Origin: Pampus argenteus
Taxonomy: Eukaryota; Chordata; Actinopteri; Scombriformes; Stromateidae
NCBI GenBank assembly: GCA_036937835.1
Contig: CM072877.1
Span: 7,268,501 to 7,332,500 of the forward strand
Direction: 5' to 3'
DNA: 64,000 nucleotides
Positions within the stretch are counted from its first letter, which is position 1. Every line of letters begins with the position of its first letter. A program made the position numbers and the translations under genes. The notes beneath the pieces are model-generated. The model saw only the letters and a list, made by a program, of their open reading frames with translations. It searched no databases and was not told the origin of the DNA. Of this stretch, positions 54,265 through 64,000 are shown piece by piece.

Positions 54265-54480
54265 TGTGCTCTTGTACTTTTTGTGAGGACCAATTTGAGC
54301 ATTAGACCTTGAGTACAAGGATGTTTTTGGAGCGTGAAGGCATTTTGTTCAGCGCTGAATTCAAAGGGCTGTTGGTGGTCAAGTCATGTTTAGTGACTGA
54401 GGTTAGAATTAGGTTTAGTTTAGGATTAGGGTTGAGGTTAGTTGTTCAGTAATAATTGCTATTATAGGTAAGGGACTAGA
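54265..54480. repeat. fish GGTTAG-type dispersed repeat
   Basis: It contains GTGCTCTTGTACTTTTTGTG, AGGACCAATTTGAGC, AAAGGGCTGTTGGTGG and degenerate GGATTAGGGTTGAGGTTAG, in the order of a repeat common in fish introns that typically adjoins AC/GT microsatellites. An AC tract follows at 54593. Confidence 0.68.
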
Positions 54481-54588
54481 TAATTAAGTGTTTCAGTAAG
54501 GGAGTAAAACAGAAGATAAACTGCCTGAACATGAAAGTCAACCACCATAAAATAATGTCATCAAAACACAAAAATATACTAGATAATA

Positions 54589-54592
<4 letters not shown>

Positions 54593-54620
<28 letters not shown>
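54593..54620. repeat. AC microsatellite
   Basis: About 14 AC units downstream of the preceding dispersed repeat. Confidence 0.95.
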
Positions 54621-54623
<3 letters not shown>

Positions 54624-55534
54624 TAGAATCAAAATTTAATAGGTTTCCCACTCCTCCATACCTGCAGCAACATTTATGATAACAACCACTAAGACCTTAA
54701 ATTCTCTTATAATATTTAAAATATTAACAATAACTAGACCTTCATTGCAGCTACTGCTTCACACATCTCCACAATATTGCTGTCATTCCTGCATTTCTTA
54801 ATACTCAGAAACACTGCCATTTCATCCTGTCAAAACAAAATGTACACCCTCTTTTCTTTTTTATGCCTTTGTAGGCTAGCTCCTCACTTCTTAATTGTCA
54901 AATTTGTAGCCATTAACAGCAAAGCAGCTGACACAAAACTGAACATGAGAGCAGACAGGTGCTTGAGGGAAGGTAAAAACACATTAGAAAGCAGCGTTGT
55001 CGTTGTCGTGAGATATGAATATCCTTAGTCTGAGCAATACTCAGAGTGAGACCAGAAGAAAGCCCTGGGTCAAGGATGTGTCCCTTGACATATAGTGCAG
55101 TCAGAATGTATTAGGACAGAGACACATTTTAATGTGCTGGCTCTGTACTGCAGCATGTAAAATTAGAAATCAAATAACACTACAAGGTTGAAGTGCTGAC
55201 TGTCAGCCTTACTTTGAGGATGTTTACAGATAAAAAGTATATAAAAAGGAATTACTTTTTATAATGCATTTGCAGGGGGCACAATACAATTTGACCAGTT
55301 TCCATAAACATAAATTATGCCATTATCTTAAATAATTGGTTGGAAATCCTCCATAGCCACTGACAATTTCCTGCTCGCAGATATCAGCCAACACTTTTGG
55401 CAGGATATATTCCCCGATGATGCCCGTTTGACTGACCTTAGTTATGTTCACATTTCTTGCGTGTATCTTAAACAATAGTCAGGTATTCATAGCCTTCAGA
55501 ACAGAACGTTTGTAACACAATGTAATTTATATTA

Positions 55535-55573
55535 AAACAGGGCAGGACTCAAAATAGATCCTTGTGGAACTCC
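55535..55573 (-). mobile_element. short antisense LINE reverse-transcriptase trace
   Basis: One minus-strand frame reads GVPQGSILSPALF and then stops. GVPQGS-LGP-LF is the hallmark reverse transcriptase block of CR1/L2/Rex-type LINEs. No neighbouring blocks are recognisable, so this is either a very old fragment or coincidence. Confidence 0.4.
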
Positions 55574-56386
55574 TTAATAAAGAGCTGAGTTACCCAGTTA
55601 GTATAGACTGGATCATATGAGGGACCAGGTAATTCGGGACAGAACAAATTTGGTGTGGAGGGGCATGTACAGGTTAAGGTCTTGGAATCCTCACACTTAA
55701 CTTTTGACACTAAGGTGCTGTCATTACCCATGTCTTCTTTTGTGTTCGATATTCCAGTGTATGGAAGACTGTAAAACTTCTTGATATGAGGTAAAGGTGG
55801 ATCTAGACGGTCTGTATAGAAAGGAGAGTGCTGATAACAACAGTAGTAGAAAAGACCCGTAATTATTCTTTGATAAAGTAAAAAAATAAACTCTTTGGAG
55901 TTCTTGTTATATCTTATGACCTTTAACAGATGTGTAGAATCTTTGTCGAGATGCTCATTATGTTTGAGATGTTCAGAATAATAATTTCTTGAGAAGAGCA
56001 GCCTCTCAGTAAGTGCACTTTTGCAGAAACCAGGGTCATGACCAATGATCATATAAAAACTAATAAAAAAGATGGTGTGCAAAATACAGATGGTGATTTT
56101 TGATTTTGCTTCTTTAAGAACTAATAACACTGACATTTCTACTGGTGAGAGTATCCTGATGTATGATTCTTCACTAGTATTGAGGGAAGAAACGACTTAA
56201 GAGATCAGTATCTTTTAATACAATACATTTCCTGTTTTAGGTCTTTTTTCAAATGCAGTGTGCTTTTATCATATGATTCTAGAGATCCCTGAGATTTTCA
56301 CGGATTTTCCACTCCACACTTTCACCTCTTCTGGTAACCATTAAACCATCTCACATGGTAAACCTATTGGGAAAAGAAATCTTTAG

Positions 56387-58132
<1,746 letters not shown>

Positions 58133-58168
58133 TTCATCGCATCAGCCTAAAAATCAAAAATCAAAATC

Positions 58169-58320
58169 AAAATACAAAGGCTCATCAGAGAGGTAAATAC
58201 TTTATCAAGTATGCCCTGTAAAAAGACCTTTTTGAACAAACACCCTTTACTCATTGTTCATGGTACACTTGACGTCAAATGTTCAATGTCTCCAATTATT
58301 CAGGTTTTTGATTTTAAACT
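58169..58320 (+). repeat. direct repeat copy 1, 3' of lrrtm4
   Basis: It begins AAAATACAAAGGCTCATCAG and includes TTTATCAAGTATGCCCTGTA and AAAAAGAC. A near-identical block lies at 60581. It sits just downstream of the stop codon and would be part of the 3' UTR. Confidence 0.8.
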
Positions 58321-58604
58321 AAAAAAATATAATTGTCTAATATATATAAATTACAAAACTACAGTAAGGCAATAGAAATAATTGAGTGTGACTTCAATTA
58401 CTGTTCTGTATCACAATATGTATGTGTTTTGTCCGTTATCTAAATTCTTATTTCAAAGCTGCACCTTTTCATGTTATAAGGGACCATGAATAATTGGACA
58501 CTAATTATTTTGCAGGCACCACTCCAGCATTGCATGGCTCACATACATCAAGGAACGTGTTTGGTGAGTGTGTTTGGGGGAGGTTGGGGTTTGGTAGTAG
58601 AGAT

Positions 58605-58830
58605 TTGAGTGTGTGGTTCAGGTATTCCTCACGTTGTGGTCACATAAAGATGTTTAGGCAGTCATGTCGTAGGGAAACACCCCCTTTATGGGGACATACT
58701 GCAAGTAAATCATTGATTTTAAGGTAAAGACTTGTTTTAAAGTTAAGGTAAGGCATGTGGTCATTATGGTTAATGTTAAAATAAGTCTCCAGGAAATGAT
58801 TGTAAGTCAACGCAACAGTCCCTGAAAAGA
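58605..58830. repeat. fish GGGGACA-type dispersed repeat
   Basis: It contains ATTCCTCACGTTGTGGTCAC, CCTTTATGGGGACATACTGC, AAGTAAATCATTGATTTTAA, GGTAAAGACTTG, AGTTAAGGTAAGGCATGTGG and AAGTCTCCAGGAAATGATTG, in the order of a repeat common in percomorph genomes. Diverged and non-coding. Confidence 0.7.
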
Positions 58831-59416
58831 TGTATGTAGGTGTATGTGCAAATATAGATGGCCTGTGTTGTGTCTATGTAACGTTTTTTTCTGTGAATTT
58901 TTCTTTTATATCACTAATGCAAGCTTGTCCAAACTGCTGTACCTCTGTTTAGCTTTATGCTTGACACAGTGTTTAGTTTGTACACAACTCAGAGCAGGGA
59001 TGGATAAAGTGCTTTTGTATTGATTTGACGGTTTTGCTATTACAAGGCAAATTGTGAGGAGTTGCCTGAAAGTCCTGTAATACAAAAAAATAGTGGAACA
59101 TATTAACTTGTTCATTACAAAGTTGACCCTCCATTTTTGGTGACTAACGTTTGTGATCTGCATGGTTTTGTGTATAGATAGTGTTAAACTGATTTTTGTC
59201 AGGAACAGCGCACACGTCTTCAGTTGTGTAGAGAGATTTATGGAAATCTGTACAGAGGCAAAGCAATGCGATAATCCCAAAGCTTATGATATGGCTTAAA
59301 TGTGGATCCCTCTGCTGTGACAAGGCGTATATTTATAAACCAGGGTAATTACAGGTAATGATCTGCCTGAAAACTCTTTGTTTGATCTCAGGAACCGTGC
59401 TTTTTTTAATTCAGAA

Positions 59417-59422
59417 AATAAA
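59417..59422 (+). terminator. lrrtm4: candidate lrrtm4 polyadenylation signal
   Basis: The first canonical AATAAA noticed downstream of the stop, giving a 3' UTR of about 1.3 kb if used. Other AATAAA words occur near 60003 and 60224. No transcript evidence is available. Confidence 0.25.
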
Positions 59423-60542
59423 GCATTTTAAAAAACAACACACCTATGTCAGACCAACCATGTTTTAAAGGTTAATTAAAGCATATTGCTTAATATGTTT
59501 TAAAAAACAGGTCAAAAGTACTGAAACCAATGGGAATTACAACTCCTCAAGTATGTACAATTATGAAATCTATATTGAGAATGTTGTTATAGAGTGTCTC
59601 AACTATACCAACGCTGTACCAGATCGAACCCAGCAACACAGTATGATACTATACAGCCAACTAAAGCAGGGCACAGTATACTCCGCAGAGTGAGAGTTTA
59701 TCGGCACAAATAAGACACAGATGGGTCAAATAGCAAAGCATGAGCATGAATGTATGAGCATTAAATCAGAAACAGAGCAGAGTGCCTACACAGGATCGAG
59801 TCTTCATCAACAACAGTTAAAGTTACTCATCACATAGATTTAAGCACAAGGACAGCATGCATGCTGGTATCTTCATTAAAGTGAATTAGTGATGAATCAC
59901 CATCATGTATGAATCATACATCAATAATAACCTGATTTTATGCTTGATCCATAATGATGAAGATACGGAAAATAGAAATGTACGGCAAAAATAGAATATT
60001 GTCAAATAAAATAAAATAAGGCTCCCCTGTAGTTCACACACCCTGGTAATAGATTTTTTCCTTTTTTGTAGTAAAAAACAAAAAAAGTGATAAAAGTAAA
60101 AGTTTTTAGCAAGTATAATTATAATGTATAGCACAGCATGTTTTTTTCCCAGTGACATTCAAAGTGCTTAGTGAATACATAAAACACAAAAGTCATTAAG
60201 ATATCAAGACATAATGTAAAAGCAATAAAGGCAATTTAAAAAGACATTTGAATACAATCAAAAGGATTTAAATTGTAAAATTAGCTAAAATAGGAGACAG
60301 ATAAAAAACGAGAATCAAAGTTATCGTTGCAGCTTTTTCGTCTTTGCATCAACTGTAAATTTATACAAGTAATTTGTTTATTGCATCTTTCCCCGTGTTT
60401 TGTGTTCAGAGGAAAGGTTTAACAATCAGTTTACTTACGTGTAATGAATCTGTTGTGATTGTGTTGGATTATAATTATTGTGATGTATGTGCAAATTTAA
60501 AAAGCAACAGTGAAGAAGTTATAATGAGACCAGCGTTTTATG

Positions 60543-60800
60543 GGCCGACGTAATGTACAACTGAAAGAAGATATTTATCCAAAATACAAAGGCTCATCAG
60601 GGAGATAAATCCTTTATCAAGTATGCCCTTTAAAAAGACACTTTTGAATCACAGTTAAACACCCTTGACTTTTCGTTCATGACTTGACTTTGAATGTACA
60701 ATTATTCCGTTTTTTTACTTTTAAATTGAACCTTGAAGACCAAAGGGATTTCTGGGCCTACATAATGCATCATTGAAAGAAGATATCTGTTTTATCCGGC
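60543..60800 (+). repeat. direct repeat copy 2 with flanking sub-repeat
   Basis: 60581-60730 repeats the block at 58169. It is flanked by two related segments, GGCCGACGTAATGTACAACT (60543) and GGCCTACATAATGCATCATT (60755), each followed by GAAAGAAGATAT and TTATCC. The flanking pair is itself a direct repeat about 212 bases apart. Confidence 0.75.
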
Positions 60801-61675
60801 CTCGCTGACGGATTCCCATACCCGAAACCGCTGCGCTCACAATCTGTATGCATCGCATTCATTATGTTATCAGCTAATCAAGCAATCACTTAGTGGGACT
60901 GTCTTCTACAGTACGTGCTCTGTGCGAGTGAAGGAGCACTTATAAGTTACTGTCTAGTGGTGTAGGGTAGGATACTATTCATGCAAAAATTTTAGAAATT
61001 CAGTAATTCGATTTGCTTACTTCTTTACTTTCAATTGCAATTCATGTCTCCACAGCAGGACAGAGAAGTTGAAACGTATTTTACAACCTTGCTACAAGAT
61101 GAGCTTCATCCTACCAACATATTTAACATACAAAGACTACTATTGTAAAAAAAAAAAACAACCATCACAGCAAAATGTAAACGTATTCCTTGTCAAAAAA
61201 TTATTAGTTATGTAATTAATGTCATTAATTAATGTCTTAATAAATAGCTCCATCTATTAATATAGCCTGTGTAGAATTAGGTGCGTTTGACCGTGGTCCC
61301 CCAGGACCCCAACACATTGGTATTTTTCAAGAAACGCTCCAATTAAAACAGAAAAAAAAGACATAAAGTCATTAGGAACAAATTGATTGACAAAGTCGTG
61401 AAAAATTGGAACGATAGAATAAAGAACCTGAGAGATATGATCTTAGATCTGTGGGTAACCCAGTTGGTAGAATTAATGTTAATTCAGTTTATGGTATAGA
61501 AGCTCTGTCCCCATCGAAAACAAACTTGAAAAGAACCATACCTTTGCATTTGCAAACACAGGAACCAGGTCCCTGAGTATGCTGAGCAAAATCTGCCCAA
61601 TACTGAGCTACTCTCTAGAGATCGAAAATGCAGTCGCCGAGTTTTCTCAGAACAAACAAACAAAGGGTTTATGCA

Positions 61676-61700
61676 GTGTGTGTGTGTGTGTGTGTGTGTG
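61676..61700. repeat. GT microsatellite
   Basis: Twelve GT units. Confidence 0.95.
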
Positions 61701-63799
61701 AATAAATCAGCAAAATCTCTGCATAAGTTGCTGGGCTCGCTGGAGATTGCTAGCCCTGCTTTCACACCAAACATGCGAGACCCGAATCTTGAAGTTCAAT
61801 ACAATTGATCTTTGATAATTGATATGGTAACCTCCATGCTTTGCATCCAGGGACATTCTGACATTGACAGGAGGTGGAAATCAAAGTATGTTTGATGACA
61901 ATTTTACTGGAGAAGTTTGTGCATCTAACCAGAGTTATCCACCTCTATACTCTTATTCCACTGGGATTTAGGTAAAGGAAATCACAAACATGGCAGAAAA
62001 TACCAAAAAGGATGGGGATGTTAGGTTAGCAAATCTTTTTATTTAAAAATATGTTCCAATTTGAAGCTGTTGCCATGCTCCATGCTAATCATATTCACAT
62101 TACACTGATTTACCTAATGACCTACAAACAGGGTAAGAAAAGAGAGACGCAGGCTTATGCAAAGCTATGTAGAGTCCTGCACCTGCATCTGGCACTGGTT
62201 TGCCTGCAGTTTGCTATGAAACAAATGCGCTCTAATTCTCTCCTCTAACACTGTAAATGTATCTGGAGCCATCAGTGTCAGTGTATTGTCTCGGTCTCTA
62301 CATAACCATAATCCAAATCTTATCATGTCACAAACAATCGTCACTTTTCAAAATCTCTGAAGGGTGCCTACAGTTTGTTGGGAGGGCGTTCTACACTCTT
62401 GTTTATTTCAGGCGTTGAATAATTGAGAAGCCGGCGTCAGCCTGGTTTAGTTTGATGAAAGTCCCATCTTGCTGGCCAGCACAGTTGTGCTGTGCCTTTC
62501 ATTCCGGCTCTGTATAGTGCCAGCAGTCCCCGTGGAAGGCAATGTAGAAGAACAAAAGCCAATACAACACATTTACCCAGCTGTGGCTAGGAGTCAGTGA
62601 GGTATTGTCAAGACTGGCAGAGAATGGTGTCAGAGCCCAGTAGGCTAACAGTTTGAACAGTTCTCTGTCCATTTCTATTTGGTCCTAAAGGTTTTGGGGC
62701 TGGAAACTCCAAACCTTAAAGCCCTTGCAAACCCAGACAGGTGTTATAATCTGGCTGATTAGACCTCTGGTTGAAGTCAGATGCAGCTATGCTGGAAATT
62801 TGTTGAGTTTACCAAAATCCACACACTAATGCTATATTCACACATATATTCACATCATATAGAATATAAATGTGAGTAGCCGTGTGGGAACTACAAATCA
62901 GGTAAGAGTAATGGGGAATTTTTGACAGCTTAAATATCTCCCGCTCGGCGAACAGTGTGTGTCCCAAAATGACTGCAGCAAGTGAAAGTTTTATTGCAGT
63001 GACAACTGTTGTCTGCAAACTTACTCAGTGAGTTAGCGGAACAACAACAAAGTCTCGGCTGTCGTCTGGTTGATATGCTCTCTGTAAGCCAGTGTCTGTA
63101 GTCACTTTGCTTAAATTGCCGTTATTGTAGGAGAATCAACAGGCTGATCCCCACTCAAAAGTTTAGCTATAGGTAGCTATAGGTAGCTCTGCTGTTGTTC
63201 ACTGCAAATGACAATAAGGCTTCCTGGCTGGAACCAAACCTGCACATATGAATTATCCTTATAAATGTGAGTTAAAAGTATAATTAAATTAAGGTTAATA
63301 AAAAAATAAAAACAACAATCATAGGATAATAAGCAAATGCATTGTTTTATCTATTTTTTTTATATGTAACAGCAAATACAGGCCCAGAGTTTAATTTATA
63401 GACGACAGTCGGAATTTAACTTCAATATTTGTGTAGAAAACACTTTCATATTTTCCTTTTTTTTTTTTTTTTTCTTAGTCCAAATGTCTGGTTTAACTTG
63501 TTACAGCTACACATGCTGGCAATGGACGTAACCATCTTGGAGTAATTCGTGAAGGCTTCCAAGTTGTAACAGATGGTTTTAACATTGGAGCCATTCTGCC
63601 GACGTGTTGTGAGTCACCTTTTCCTATATGTCACGAAGATGTCGGTCGAGCATCTGCGAGCATCTGTTCACACCCACGCAGCCGGCGAGATGAGATCTAA
63701 ACATACATAAGTAAATAAATGATTTATGTGAATCTTTAGTGTTTAAAAGGGCTTAATTTCTCAAATACATAATACATAATAATCAGTGGTGCGGTATAT

Positions 63800-63870
63800 A
63801 GTATGGACACACTGTTATACTCTGCTGATGACACTCAGCTTTCTATGAAGATTATAATGTGTCTCTAGAC
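63800..63870 (+). mobile_element. small LINE reverse-transcriptase fragment
   Basis: The plus strand reads LLYSADDTQLSMK. ADDTQL is the catalytic block of L2/CR1/Rex1-type reverse transcriptases and matches the same block of the antisense element at 37060-39180. Only about 60-100 bases are recognisable before stops. Confidence 0.55.
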
Positions 63871-64000
63871 ACAAAGTTACCATCCAAGCAGGTCTATTCA
63901 CCTACTGTATATCTTCCTTTCATGGCTGATAAAACACACTGGGGCATGTTTGATAAACTGACAAACTACATTAGTGGATAAGAAGAATAGTACGTGTTGT

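Larger units (their letters stand above)
58831..63780. other. 3' flanking non-coding DNA
   Basis: No exon matching the long LRRTM4 C-terminus was recognised, and no other gene. Contents are the duplicated block at 60543-60800, a GT microsatellite at 61676-61700, and a short TAGCTATAGG tandem at about 63165-63187. Confidence 0.55.

Noticed and set aside
58494..58560. Possible downstream lrrtm4 exon after TTTTGCAG at about 58519
   Set aside because: The acceptor-like site is followed by sequence that does not resemble the LRRTM4 long C-terminal tail and leads into a common dispersed repeat.

Overview
The window is vertebrate nuclear DNA, almost certainly from a ray-finned (teleost) fish and probably a percomorph. 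It is AT-rich and gene-poor, full of di- and tetranucleotide microsatellites. It also carries the decayed transposons expected of fish: a Tc1/mariner element, RTE-like and L2-like LINEs, a tRNA-derived SINE, a DIRS-like reverse transcriptase trace and several familiar short dispersed repeats. No operons, bacterial genes, CRISPR arrays or viral genes were seen. The species assignment is inference from repeat content and gene structure.

Only one protein-coding gene is supported: a leucine-rich-repeat transmembrane neuronal protein of the LRRTM family, closest to LRRTM4, on the plus strand. It has the family's unusual layout. A CpG-rich first exon contributes only the start codon plus one base (43207-43210) and is followed by a consensus donor. 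After an intron of 13,285 bases, one large exon (56496-58132) encodes the rest of a 546-residue synaptic adhesion protein: signal peptide, LRRNT cap, about ten LRRs, LRRCT cap, Pro/Thr-rich stalk, one membrane span and a cytoplasmic tail ending ECEV. The terminal GAG-GTATGA can be a stop or a splice donor, which is where the known long C-terminal isoform of mammalian LRRTM4 branches off.

Layout. 1-616 is anonymous. 617-2765 holds a dead Tc1 transposon next to an internally deleted RTE-like LINE. 2766-33000 is a gene desert with microsatellites, dispersed repeats and a CpG-richer block near 20130-20720. 31960-32900 has a low-confidence pair of antisense donor-like sites. 33000-39180 contains a 58-bp-period pyrimidine minisatellite, a minus-strand SINE, a DIRS-like remnant and an antisense L2-like LINE of about 2.1 kb. 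39181-42580 is anonymous. 42580-43210 is the lrrtm4 promoter and 5' leader, with several short upstream ORFs. 43211-56495 is intron 1. 58133-64000 is 3' flank, with a duplicated ~150-bp block, common fish repeats and a small LINE fragment.

I did not find a previously undescribed system. The points most worth checking are the ATG|G first-exon arrangement with a second, in-frame donor 145 bases upstream, the upstream ORFs, the stop/donor overlap, and the local duplication just 3' of the gene.
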